From Isoetes taiwanensis (lineage: Eukaryota; Streptophyta; Lycopodiopsida; Isoetales; Isoetaceae), in contig JAJEKV010000046.1 in assembly GCA_021234155.1 (NCBI GenBank), positions 10,866,818 to 10,930,817 of the forward strand: DNA of 64,000 nt, in the 5' to 3' direction. Position numbers and translations under genes: made by a program. Of this stretch, positions 1 to 10,198 are shown piece by piece. Within the stretch, counting starts at the first letter, position 1. Every line of letters begins with the position of its first letter. Below the pieces are notes generated by a model. The model was not told the DNA's origin and did no database searches. It saw only the letters and a list, made by a program, of their open reading frames with translations.

Positions 1-292
1 TTAAAAAAGCCAAGGATTTGGCAGCTTTCAAAAGCTGCTCATAAAATACAAGGGATCTTCAAAATTTGGAGAATTGGTTCGAAATGGAATAAATCAAAGA
101 GGACTTCGGCCGGTAAGTTTGAGAATCTTTGGGAGGGACCCTATGAAGTGTTGGAACCTGCAGGGCACTAATTCATATTGGTTAAAGGAATTAACCGGGT
201 TTGTCACTCCCAAATCCTATCAACACTATTCACTTGAAGAAGTCTTTGGGATCAGCACATTTGCTTGTCCCTTTTTATGCTCTAGAATTTAA
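1..292 (+). pseudogene. integrase C-terminal end of Tat-like element A0 (partial)
   Basis: This is the last part of a Ty3/gypsy integrase whose remainder lies before the window. It matches 16530-16850 of element A nearly base for base: the lysine/alanine-rich helix, a GELV-like strand, then KFENLWEGPYEVLE, the C-terminal DNA-binding subdomain that follows the catalytic core. Small insertions and deletions relative to A (for example near 30, 70 and 105) break the frame, so this copy is not translatable as read. The ordered match to A and the LTR that follows make the identity secure. Confidence 0.85.
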
Positions 293-1141
293 ACAAGTTA
301 GAATTAAAGTTAGACACTAGATAGGTTGGATTCCACTTTGTCTTAAATTTAGAACTAATGTCTTCATTAAGTTTATGTTTTGCAGATTAGCCCGATTATG
401 AAGGTTGAGCCATCAAATAGCTTCAAAGCAGGGATTCTTACTAATTGCCAAGTGTCATTTGCGGGGAGCACCCTTTGTCCATTTTCATTCCTGTCTCATT
501 GTGGTCCTACCCTCCATTCAGCCATGCTCTTTCATTTTTCTCCCCAAATGTGCACTCTGCCAAATTGACTTCACATCATAGCAGAGTTGCAAGAATCAAG
601 TTTAATTTGTTTGTATGTTTCCATGGCAGGTGCACCCTTTCTCCATTTTTTATTCATCGCCATAAGTGGTCCTGCCATCCATTCGGACTCTTTATTCTTG
701 TTCTCATTCCCAAAAAAAAAGAACTCTGCCAGATTCGGCTTTACCACCATAAGCGGAGTTGCATTTTTCAAGGATCGGGGAATGCATACTTTCTTTTTGT
801 TTTGGCGAGATTTCTCTTTCACCTCACTTGTACACTCTACTTCCATCACTATCCTACCATATCCATACTCCTTCTTCACATTTTCTTGTTTTGGCGAAAT
901 TCAAACATTTACACATTCACCTCACTTTATACACTCCACTTCCCCCACCATTTCACCATGTTTACACTCATTCTTACCTCTCTTTCACTCACTCATTTCT
1001 TCACACCACCATATTCACCTCCATTCCATCAACACTTGCACTTTACATTCTCTTTCCACCATAATCCTCATTCATACACTTTTCGAGCACATATGAAGAC
1101 CCTTTATGGCTGGGGACCAGCCATTTTCTTCTTTTTTGAGA
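293..1141 (+). other. 3' untranslated region of element A0
   Basis: This pyrimidine-rich stretch lies between the integrase end and the 3' LTR and is repeated at 16853-17670 in element A. Long Phe/Ser/His/Leu-rich open frames here come from CT-rich composition; several frames are open over the same bases and none has a recognisable domain. Near the end is a perfect hairpin, ATGGCTGG..CCAGCCAT (about 1106-1124), then a T-rich tract directly against the LTR. No canonical polypurine tract is visible. Confidence 0.75.
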
Positions 1142-2878
1142 TGTTGCCCCTAAAGGGCAATATACTAATTGATTGGTTTGTTTGCTAAAGATAGGGAGAC
1201 TTGGTAGTCAACATTGTTGTGAAGGTCAAGGGATCTTTATCCTCAAGGTCAACTCTCATAAGAAATGTTCCATTTGAGGTCAAAGGATGCTTATAAGGTT
1301 TTGGGTAAGAAGTTCGGAAGATACCTTTTTGAAGATTGGAAGACCCCATGGTAAACTAGAATCTTTTGCTCCTAAATTATTCCTCTTTACATTTCTCCAT
1401 GCCCCCTCTCATTTTTGCCTTGATGCCTCAACCACACTCTCATTCTATCACAAATTCCTTTCTATCTCATATGCCTCCCCACTTTTTGCCTTTTCCTTTG
1501 AAAAATAAATTCTATGTCAAAACCCTAGGTGAATAACCTAGGTATCACTCTAGATGCCATAAGGATGCCATATGCCACGTGGCAAGGCCAGATATGCTCC
1601 CAAACTTTTGGAGGGCATCCTCAAAGATTCCTAGGAGATCCCAAAAAACCAAAGGGTCATTTTTCCCACTTACACCATTGAAATTTAATTTTTTTAAAGG
1701 CGGAATCTCCAAAAATACTCGAAAGATGCTCATGAGATTCCCTCAGGAACCCTAAAATTAGAAAACTCCTTTGAATCGGCCGGGAACCTCTGTTTACGCC
1801 TTAAATTCCTCAGAATCTTCTCTTCCCGCCTCTTAGCTACCAAACAAACCCATAATCAAAGCCTAAGATTCGGGATCCATAAAAATTTAAAAATATAAGC
1901 TGGCGTGATCGACCACGGAGAGAATTTTTGAAGGCCCAGGCGCATCAAACCTCGACATTGATACATCTTGAGCATGATCGAAGAAGAGCGTTCTTGAAGT
2001 CTACGAGTGTTCCACAGTTTAATCGAGAAGATTGGACTGATACTATTGATTTGATATTATTATTGACCTCCTAAGCTACATTATTGGTGATATATGTTCC
2101 TAAGATCCTTATTCACCTTGTATTACCTTCATATCAATGAAAATTGATTGCCAAGTATTCAAAAAGTCTCTTGTCATGATCCTTTAGCATTCTTGTATCA
2201 CAAACATTTTTCTGAAAAGAATTCCCCTACTTTTTCTTGCATTAAACCATTTGCACTTCATATCCCATCTTATTTGCACTGTGTGCACAAAATTTCAAAA
2301 AAAAAAATCCATCTCAAACTCGAGTTACCATTTTTTTGCATTACATGCGATACAAATCGGTGATATCCACAAAAAGCAGTAAAAAAAAATAGTTTTAGAG
2401 ATTCAAATTTTGATTTGGCAGCATGCACCTTACCTTTGAAGTCTATAGAGCATCTTAGTCTTGAAATTTCCTTAAAAATCAATCTACAACTCAAGTTACA
2501 AAACTACGAGTTACATTTTGCTACATTGGTGGTATTGACCAAAAAATTGACCCAACTTTGAGATCGAATATCGCCTGAGATCAAGCCTCGGACTTGGTCA
2601 AGATCTTTACCTTTGCTTGCCTACAACTTTTTACGAGTAAGTCACAGTCATCGACCTTGGAAATCAATGCGCATCACGAGATGCTGTGTTGATTTGAGCA
2701 AGGAGTCCAAAATCCAGAATTGGGAAAGGTATGAAAACTCTATGATTCAGCTTTTTCTTTGGAAAATTCTTGTGTAGATTGATCACCTTAAGTGATCTGG
2801 CGGTTCTAACCCCAACTTGAGTGAACATTCAAGTTGGCTTCTTGTGTTTGACTCTCTAGGCCGGGTTGAGGGTCAGCA
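1142..2878 (+). repeat. 3' LTR of element A0 (family A)
   Basis: It begins TGTTGCCCC and ends GGTCAGCA, matching the two LTRs of element A (8440-10157 and 17671-19139) over its whole length. It keeps the 21-base stretch that the 5' LTR of A lacks and the 270-base stretch that the 3' LTR of A lacks, so it is the most complete copy. The terminal hairpin of the family (TGTTGCCC/GGGCAACA) is slightly decayed here. The sequence at 2879 onward belongs to element D. The target duplication cannot be tested because the 5' end of A0 is outside the window. Confidence 0.9.
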
Positions 2879-3456
2879 TGGTAGCCTAAATATCTCTTTG
2901 ATAAAGAGCGTAGCCACACTATAAGCCGTCAACTTATCCGAACAAGGAATAAAATGAGGTGCTTAGTTAAACAATCAACAATTGTCCAAATGACAGTGTT
3001 CTTGTGAGAACTTGCAGGAAGACCAACAATAAAATCCATAGTGATCTGCTCCCACTTTGCCTCCGGAATAGGCAAGGATAAAGGAACACCATGAGGTTTC
3101 TTGTTCGCTTTCTTTATCCATTGACAAGTAACACAATGACGAATATGAACCAAGACATCTCTCCGCAATCCAGGCCAAATAAAGTATGGTTCAAGCTTTG
3201 CCAAAGTTGCCCCCACGCCACGATGACCCGCAGTAGGTGCATCATGGACTTCTTTAAGAATAAGTGACCGAAAGTTCCGAACAATGCATAGCATTAACGA
3301 TCTTATATCCATAAGCATTGCCATTTTGAGCTAACAACCAAATGTCCTTATAATCAGGGTCAGTGGCATACAATGGCTTCATTCCCTCCAAATGGTTGGA
3401 TTGTGCTATAGAAGGAGAACAAACTGCATAACGTCTACTTAAAGCATCAGACTCTT
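2879..3456 (-). pseudogene. RNase H tail and integrase of element D (minus strand, fragment)
   Basis: Read on the minus strand from 3456 this gives the end of a Ty3 RNase H (DALSRRY), a linker, then the integrase zinc-binding domain (HDAPTAGHRG ... HCVTCQ, the HHCC pattern) and the start of the DDE core (WEQITMDFIVGLP, then a TIVD segment). It stops where the LTR of A0 begins. The upstream half of the same polyprotein is at 49377-50900: the KENVV end there and DALSR here are halves of one motif, split by element B. Frameshifts near 3250-3330 show it is broken. Confidence 0.85.
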
Positions 3457-5032
3457 TGTGATGTTCGGGGACGTTATCACGGTCCCGGGGCGTATCTTTG
3501 TACTGCCTCGTCCGCAGCATTACCGCCACTCGGCCCGGCGTTAATGCGCGCGTAGCAGTGGGTAGCCCTAGGGGGCAGCTTGCAAGGAATATGTGCAATT
3601 ATTAATGTGCACATTTTCCAATGTACACATTAATGTGGGCACACATTTCCATGTGGGCACATTTGGCCACCTAGCCATTAAAGGCAAGTGGGCCCATTAC
3701 CAATTATCCCACATGCCTAAAGGGGATAATTGGAAACCCTAGCCAACCCCTTGTCTATTAAGGAGGGGAAACCCTAACTTGCCCATTTTTCGTTTCTAGG
3801 GTTTTAGAACTCTGTTTTGGCTGCCTCAAGAGCCAAAACCGCCTCCCAGACTCTGCCTGAGAGAATTGCACCATTAGTTTCCCTTGACTCGAGCGTTTCA
3901 GCAGGATGGTCGAGCTCAGGTCAGGAGGAGCCACTCAAGGATCAGGTATTTGGCCAATTTAATAGTCTAAACCCTATTTCAGTCATAGAATCAGTAGGTT
4001 TAGCCCATTAAATTGCCCATAGCAGCCTTCTAGATCTCTAGATACCAGCCTCTAACTAAAGAACCTAACTCTATGATATAGATTAGATATAGTTCTTTAG
4101 TTCTTCTGTGATGTATATGGATGATGTATCTCTATGAACTCCTTGTATTGGGAAGGGGGGTAGAGACCTAAAGCTTGGTAGTAGATGCTCCTAGATTAGC
4201 CTCTCTAACACACTATAGATTTGACTGTGCACAAGAACCACACTGGTTGTGGGTGAAGGGGGAGGCTGGTGAGAAGAAGGTTCATGTCTCGACTCCTGAA
4301 AGATCCCTCTGGTGTGTAAGGCCTACCAGGGATCATTGTGACTAGGTCTAATGGTTCACCACTGAGTGCGGGTGAGGCATGGACTCGACACCCGTGAAGT
4401 GGTGTACACTTTCCAGTGGGTTCGGTCGAATCGAGGCGGTGGCCCTCTAGTCACCTTGAGTCGGCATGTAGACCTCGGAGGGAGTGATCCCTTCACGCCC
4501 CCATCGAACTGGGAGGATGAAACCCGGGGAATAGCCCTTTTGGCTATGCATCCGGGCGGACTTCTGATCGAGGTCCGACACTTTTCAGCCTACTACGCAA
4601 AGTGTGCACGGGGAGGGCGGATGGAGTGGACAACCCTATGCCATGTTCATATGCCCGCCAAATCCATTGCCATGAATTGCATGCGCAATGAACTCACGGA
4701 GACCCAAGCCGTCGGTCATCCCCTTGAGTGCGAGCCTTGGGTAGAACTCCCCATATGTCTTGTGCTCACCTTGTTTATCAGAGATCGATGGACCACCCTC
4801 GAGGTGGATATGTGCTTATGTTATATATCTTGATATGTATGTTTACGCTTCCCATGACTAGGTAGACCACGAGGGAGGCGGGGTAAAATGACCCCTTCAC
4901 TCTTCCCACTTTGGAACCCGTCCGCGGTTTGCGGTGTTATGTGGAGGGCCCCTGTATCGGCATGGAGCTGGTATGGGGATGAACTCTGTTTGTATACGGT
5001 GAGTGCACCGTATACGAGTAGGGGACGTCACA
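3457..5032 (+). repeat. 5' LTR of element B
   Basis: It starts TGTGATGTTCGG and ends GGGGACGTCACA, followed after one base by a primer site. Its counterpart at 47721-49376 shares the same blocks: the AATGTGCACATT-rich stretch, the CCTAAAGGGGATAATTGG stretch, the GTCTAATGGTTCACC stretch and the last 60 bases. A looser relative is at 53618-55199. Open frames in the GC-rich second half (for example 4366-4833) are not supported by the other LTR, where the frame is broken. Confidence 0.88.
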
Positions 5033-5033
5033 G

Positions 5034-5046
5034 TGGTATCAAAGCA
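5034..5046 (+). other. primer binding site, initiator Met tRNA type (element B)
   Basis: TGGTATCAAAGCA begins one base after the LTR end. It differs by one base from the TGGTATCAGAGC primer site common in plant Ty3/gypsy and Ty1/copia elements, complementary to the 3' end of initiator tRNA-Met. This fixes the 5' LTR boundary and element orientation. Confidence 0.8.
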
Positions 5047-5661
5047 ATGTTCTTGGTGACCATGCTCCCAGTAGCACTAACTTAATAGGATCCTTAAACC
5101 TCGAAAAATGGGAAAATTTTTTCTCATTTTTGTAGTTTATGCTAAGCTAGTGTGATTAAAATGGTGAAAACATAAAAAGACTAAAATTGGTGAGCCAACC
5201 TTCAAAAGTAGGGTGGTCTCACCGCGTCGCGCCGGGGCGGATAATGAGATTCACATTTTGGGGCGAAGCGTGATGACATTGACTGAAACATTAAGAAATG
5301 TCATGAATCACAGTAAAATAACTTGATAATTCTAATTTTAAGCTAAGAATCAGTAGAATTGGCATGTCACATGTTTGAAAAGTACAAAATTTAGTAGTGG
5401 GTCCCACCATGTCTCACACGTCGGCGCCCGGGACGGGGAAATGACTTTTTCATTTTCGGCTGGGGCTAACGGTGAGACCTTGCTTAATTAGGTGTTTTAG
5501 ATGTTTTAGGCAACCCCAAAAAAGGTAGTTTAAAAGTGACCTAAAAATGACACCTATAAATAGACCTAGACCCCTCCCATTTTTGCGTTCTTTCCTTAGA
5601 AGTTTGCTCGTGTTCGCCAAGGCGATCCTCTGGCGCTTAGCTCCGATCGACGAACCATCAA
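5047..5661 (+). promoter_or_regulatory. leader and probable promoter cassette of the H3-like gene
   Basis: This 615-base non-coding stretch holds two copies of a GC-rich hairpin block, at about 5213-5280 and 5410-5480. The second opens GTCTCAC, closes GTGAGAC, and contains an inner stem. A TATAAATA box lies at 5555-5562, about 100 bases before the start codon, followed by a short leader containing AAGTTTGCTC and GGCGATC. The same order (two hairpin blocks about 200 bases apart, TATAAATA, AAGTTTGCTC, GGCGATC, ATG) recurs before the second accessory ORF at 7045-7616. I infer a gene-specific promoter; transcription is not shown by sequence alone. Confidence 0.6.
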
Positions 5662-6904
5662 ATGATGGCCCGCACAAAACAGACCGCTAGGAAGCCTCAC
5701 CCGGCGAATCCTCCGGCGCCCTGACCCCCGATTGAGGGTACTCCAAGAACTTCTTCCCGGCAAGGTGGATCGTCATCCGGTGGAGGCGAGGATCGGATCG
5801 GGCGGCGACGCACGGAGGTCATAGAGGAGGAGCGGCCAGACATTATGCATCAAATTCTAGAGGAGATTGCAGAGGAGGAGGGAAGGAGCAGGGAGCAACG
5901 GGAGCCGACAGGGCAGCCAACAGTCGAAGAGCAACTCCAGACTGGGACCCATCTGCAGGAGGAAGGGAGAGAAGAGCAGCGGCACCGACGCTTAGCCCCG
6001 CGAAGAAGCCGGACCCCGCCCGCGCTCATAAAGCAAATATGAAGCCAAAGAGCGCCGCCGGGAGCAGAGGACGAAGAATCGGGAGGACGACCCAACCTCA
6101 GCCGGCGGGCCGAAGAAGAGGAAGGCCAAAGCCATCAAGGCAGGCGGCAGGAAAGTTGTGAAGGTTGGCAAGCGAGCGACGGGTCCCGTTATCAACGAAC
6201 CAACAGGCGAGCAGACCCCGCCTTCTACCGACGACTCGGACGAGGATTACGTCCCCAACACAGAGGGGGCGAGTTCTTCAAAACCCCCGCCCGTGGAGGA
6301 GGAAGTCCCCGAGCAGGTGGCAGAGGAACAAGACCAGTCCGGGCAGGCACCGAAGCCCCCACCTTTTCCGACATGGGATAGGGTTAAAGCCCCGCGACCA
6401 CAACGGGAGGCATACGTGATAGACCCGGTCAAGGTCTATCAGAAGAAGATCAAGGAGCACAACGCCTACATGGTGAAGTGGGAGGCATACAATGCCTATT
6501 ACCAGGAGCACAGGGTGAGAACGATTGAAGGCGGACACCGAGCAAAAGCCGGATTGAAGCCGCCGCCCAAGAAGCCCAAGCCTCCCGGCGCCCGGGGAAA
6601 GAAGCGGAGCAAGAGCAAGCAGAAGGAGCAGAGAGCCCTCAAAGAAATCCGGCATTTCCAGAAGAGTTACGGACTCTTGATCCCCCGGGCACCGTTCCAA
6701 CGCTTGGTCCGCGAAGTCATGCAGGAGTACAACACGGACATGCGCGTGACAAATGAGATGTTGTTGTGCTTACAGGAGGCAGCAGAGGCAAAAATAGTGC
6801 AGCACTTTGAGGATTCGACGACCTGCACGGTACACGCAAAGAGGGTCACCCTCATGAGGCAGGATATGTATCTTGCCAGGCACATCAAGGGGGAACGCCC
6901 TTGA
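5662..6904 (+). CDS. retrotransposon-encoded histone H3-like protein (frame interrupted)
   Basis: Two adjacent in-frame ATGs (5662, 5665) open a frame beginning [10 protein letters not shown], identical to the mature H3 tail through K9. After a short Pro-rich run there is an in-frame TGA at 5722; the frame then stays open to 6040 through Gly/Ser and Glu/Arg-rich sequence. A frameshift near 6035 moves to the frame ending at 6904. That part holds a PKKRK nuclear-localisation motif (about 6110), an acidic Pro-rich linker, a Lys/Tyr-rich helix (about 6420-6530), a basic [15 protein letters not shown] stretch, and a histone fold at 6632-6901. The fold aligns to canonical plant H3 (recalled from memory) with no gaps and about 50 of 91 identities by hand count. 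It keeps [24 protein letters not shown] and GER. MPKDI is replaced by MRQDM. Loop 1 has canonical length, unlike many CENH3 proteins. The linker of about 310 residues is far longer than in normal H3. Function unknown. Confidence 0.9.
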
Positions 6905-7616
6905 GATTTTGTAAATAACAGAAATTTTTGTTAATATAAAGAATTTTGTGAGTGAATGTAATGCGATCTAGCTTAATTAAGTTAAGTTATAGAATTCTAG
7001 CTTTTGTTTTGGTCAAATTGAAGTTTTTGAGCAAAATTGAGGCGATGTCTCACGCGTCGCGCCGGGACGAGAAAATGAGATTCTCATTTTGGGCTGAAGC
7101 ATAGCGATGTGAACCATGCCCAAAAATGCCCAAAACTGCTCCAAATCGACCAAATAAAGGGTCAATTCTACCTAACTCGGCGATTTTAGTAGAATTACAG
7201 CCTTAGATTATCCAAATTGATTAAGTTTAGCCCATTTAGAACCCATGTCTCACCGTCGGCGCCGGGGACGAGAAAATGAACTTTTCATTATCGGTCAAGC
7301 ATAGCGGTGAGAACCTCGTCTCATTTTCTTCACCAAATGATCTCCAAATTGTTGCAATAGGTTCATTAGTTGTTCTTAGCATGCTCAAACCCTAGAAGTA
7401 GTCTTCAAACTCGCAATTGCACCCTTTAATAGATCAGAATCACCCAATCTCAGTAAATTCTAGGCCATCCAAAAATTAGGGTTTCCCCCTTTTCTATAAA
7501 TAAGTCCCCCATTTCTCATTTAGCACACTGCAAGTTTGCTCTCCACTGCTTAGGCGATCTTCCAGCTCCCTGAGGCGCTTCTGCATCCGTTCGACACTCT
7601 CTTCTTCGCTAGATCA
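6905..7616 (+). promoter_or_regulatory. intergenic region: 3' end of the H3-like gene and promoter cassette of the second accessory gene
   Basis: Directly after the H3-like stop is AT-rich sequence with TTTTGTAAAT and TTAATATAAA, the kind of context plants use for 3' end formation; a similar stretch follows the H3-like gene of element F. Two GC-rich hairpin blocks follow at 7045-7115 and 7245-7318 (GTCTCAC, GCGCCGGG, inner stem GAAAATGA/TCATTTTC, GTGAGA), clearly related to those at 5213-5480. A TATAAATA box lies at 7495-7502 and the leader repeats AAGTTTGCTC and GGCGATC. No coding sequence is seen. Confidence 0.6.
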
Positions 7617-8439
7617 ATGGCCACTGCTGACTTTGGGCGATGGTATAGCGCCAGTGACCATGCTGCCGAGGCGGATGTCAACGACATCTTCCAAGTCTTT
7701 GGGAAAGAAATTGATATCCAAGCTACGCTAAATGCAACCCCAGCATAGAGGCAAGTGTTAGCAGAATTTCAAGCTAGGGTAGGACCCTCCCTTGTTCAGG
7801 TCCCCCCGTGCATAGGATATTTCGTTCCCCGGCCATCCCTTCAAGCAGCCTTGGGTGATGTCCCCAACATCGCCAAGTACCTAACTAACAAGGCGCAGAG
7901 GCTACCCGACTACATGGTCCTGACAGCTAACAGGACCAAGTATTTCTCCTACACCGCCGCCCTAGCTATGTTCTTATCCCACCGCGCCGAAAACCTAGGG
8001 GCAACCTCTATCCCTCCGATGGAGGTGGACCCCATAGCAGTCCAAGCCGAAGAGCAGATGCTTTTGCAGTACCAGCAAGAGCAAGAAGGAAGGGAAGATG
8101 AAGAGGAGTCGGACGACGAAGAATACACCGAGCTAGACTCAGAAGAGGAACGGCGACAAGCAGAACAGGAGCTGGTCAACTTCGAGCAGAGCCGGCAGAC
8201 TATCAGAGTTGCTCCCCCACTTGGGCTAGGCATCACAAGCCTAGCCCCTATCATCATCGACGGAGAGGAGTATCTACTCCTCAGCGACATCCAGAACCTC
8301 CCCGAATGCAGGGAGAGGGAGCTCCGATTGGATGAACTGCTCCACCAACTGCGGCAGACCGACATGGACGACTTCATCGTCCGGGGAGTCTCAGACTTCC
8401 CGCTTCAAGTCAGGGAAGCCGACACCTACACAGGGGAAG
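7617..8439 (+). pseudogene. second accessory protein of element B, N-terminal part (unknown function, split by element A)
   Basis: ATG at 7617 opens MATADFGRWYSASDHAAEAD. A TAG at 7746 (codon 44) interrupts an otherwise open frame that runs to the insertion of element A. Visible parts are a hydrophobic/aromatic region (VPPCIGYFVPRP; RLPDYMVL; YTAALAMFLSHRAENLG), then a long acidic Glu/Asp/Gln-rich stretch (about 8040-8190), then DGEEYLLLSDIQ and RLDELLHQL. The frame continues exactly at 19145 after removal of A and one GGAAG copy. The homologue in element F (57655-59063) shares the LAMF/FALF region, EEY-L, R-DELL and SDI-AY motifs, so this is a real conserved protein. I recognise no known family; it is not a gag, protease or histone. 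Confidence 0.7.
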
Positions 8440-10157
8440 TGTTGCCCCCAAAGGGCAACATACTAATTGATTGGTTTGTTTGCTAAAGATAGGGAGACTT
8501 GGTAGTCAACATTGTTGTGAAGGTCAAGGGATCTTTATCCTCAAGGTCAACTCTCATAAGAAATGTTCCATTTGAGGTCAAAGGATGCTTATAAGGTTTT
8601 GGGTAAGAAGTTTGGAAGATACCTTTTTGAAGATTGGAAGCTAGAGTTTGGAAGACCCCATGGTAAACTAGAATCTTTTGCTCCTAAATTATTCCTCTTT
8701 ACATTTCTCCATGCCCCCTCTCATTTTTGCCTTGATGCCTCAACCACACTCTCATTCTATCACAAATTCCTTTCTATTTCATATGCCTCCCCACTTTTTG
8801 CCTTTTCCTTTGAAAAATAAATTCTATGTCAAAACCCTAGGTGAATAACCTAGGTATCACTCTAGATGCCATAAGGATGCCATATGCCACGTGGCAAGGC
8901 GGATATGCTTCAAACTTTTGGAGGGCATCCTCAAAGATTCCTAGGAGATCCCAAAAAACCAAAGGGTCATTTTTCCCACTTACACCATTGAAAATTTAAT
9001 TTTTAAAAGGCCAGAATCTCCAAAAATACTCGAAAGATGCTCGCGAGATTCCCTCCACGAACCCTAAAATTAGAAAACTCCTTCGAATCGGCCAGGAACC
9101 TCTGTTTCTGCCTTAAATTCCTCCCGAATCTTCTCTTCCCGCCTCTTAGCTACCAAACAAACCCATAATCAAAGCCTAAGATTCTGGATCCATAAAAATT
9201 TGAAAATATAACTGGGGTGATCGACACAGAGAATTTTTGAAGGCCCAGACGCATCAAACCTCGACATTGATACATGCTGAGCATGATCTGAAGACGTTCT
9301 TGAAGTTTCTGAGTGTTCCACAGTTTAATCTGAGAAGATTGGACTGATACTATTGATTTGATATTATTATTGACCTCCTAAGCTACATTATTGACTGATA
9401 TATGTTCCTAAGATCCTTATTCACCTTGTATTGATTGCCAAGTATTCAAAAAGTCTACTGTCATGATCCTTTAGCATTCTTGTGTCACAAACATTTTTAC
9501 AGAAAAGAATTCCCCTACTTTTTCTTGCATTAAACCATTTGCACTTCATATCCCATCTTATTTGCACCTGTGTGCACAAAAATTTCAAAAAAAATCCATC
9601 TCAAACTCGAGTTACCATTTTTTGCGTTCTATCTGATACAAATCCAGACTGATATCCACAAAACAGTGCCAAAAAAATAGTTTTAGAGATTCAAATTTTG
9701 ATTTGGCAGCATGCACCTTACCTTTGAAGTCTACAGAGCATCCTAGTCTTGAAATTTCCTTAAAATTCAATCTACAACTCAAGTTACAAAACTCTGAGTT
9801 CTGTTTGCTACATTGACTGGTATTGACCAAAAATTGACCCAACTTTGAGATCGAATATCTCACAGATCAAGCCTCAGACTTGGTCAAGATCTTTACCTTT
9901 GCTTGCCTACAACTTTTCCGAGTAAGTCACAGTCATCTGACCTTGGAAATCAATGCATCTGAGATCGTGTTGATTTGGCGAGGAGTCCAAAATCGAGAAT
10001 TGGGAAAGGTATGAAAACTCTATGATTCAGCTTTTCTTTGGAAAATTCTTGTGTAGATTGATCACCTTAAGTGATCTAGAGGTTCTAACCCCAACTTGAG
10101 TGAACATTCAAGTTGGCTTCTTGTGTTTGACTCTCTAGGCCAGGTTGAGGGTCAACA
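8440..10157 (+). repeat. 5' LTR of element A
   Basis: TGTTGCCC... to ...GGTCAACA. The first 21 bases form a perfect 8-bp hairpin (TGTTGCCC with GGGCAACA). Near the 3' end is another palindromic block, GATCACCTTAAGTGATC (about 10058-10074). Compared with the other two copies it lacks about 21 bases near 9430, between short ATT repeats. Confidence 0.93.
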
Positions 10158-10160
10158 TCT

Positions 10161-10178
10161 TGGAGGTTCTACCGAGAT
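10161..10178 (+). other. primer binding site, probable tRNA-Gln type (element A)
   Basis: TGGAGGTTCTACCGAGAT begins three bases after the LTR. Its reverse complement has the shape of a tRNA 3' end (CCA, U73, acceptor strand, C61). It resembles plant tRNA-Gln, whose 3' end I recall as CCCGGTAGGACCTCCA. Element C has TGGAGGTCCTACCGAGAT at the same place, one base closer to that tRNA. Confidence 0.6.
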
Positions 10179-10198
10179 CTTCCTGGATCTCAGAACTC

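Noticed and set aside
445-1188. Long Phe/Ser/His-rich open frames (also 16925-17696)
   Set aside because: CT-rich 3' untranslated sequence of family A. Several frames are open at once, the two copies disagree in frame and end, and no domain is present.
4366-4833. 155-codon open frame in the GC-rich part of the B 5' LTR
   Set aside because: The corresponding part of the 3' LTR (48700-49170) does not keep the frame. Treated as LTR sequence.
5992-6700. Minus-strand frames opposite the H3-like gene
   Set aside because: Complementary shadow of a GC-rich gene whose plus strand has a clear histone fold.
6632-6901. That the H3-like fold is a CENH3
   Set aside because: CENH3 usually has a longer loop 1 and a divergent tail. 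Here loop 1 has canonical length and the tail is canonical H3, so centromere function is not supported by sequence.
5662-6904. That the H3-like gene is a host histone gene interrupted by retrotransposons
   Set aside because: It lies between the B primer site and gag, a homologue lies at the same place in element F, and the second accessory gene follows in both. An element gene explains all of this better.
7949-8377. Ser-rich minus-strand frame of 142 codons
   Set aside because: Antisense of the acidic region of the second accessory gene; Ser comes from the complement of Glu/Asp codons.
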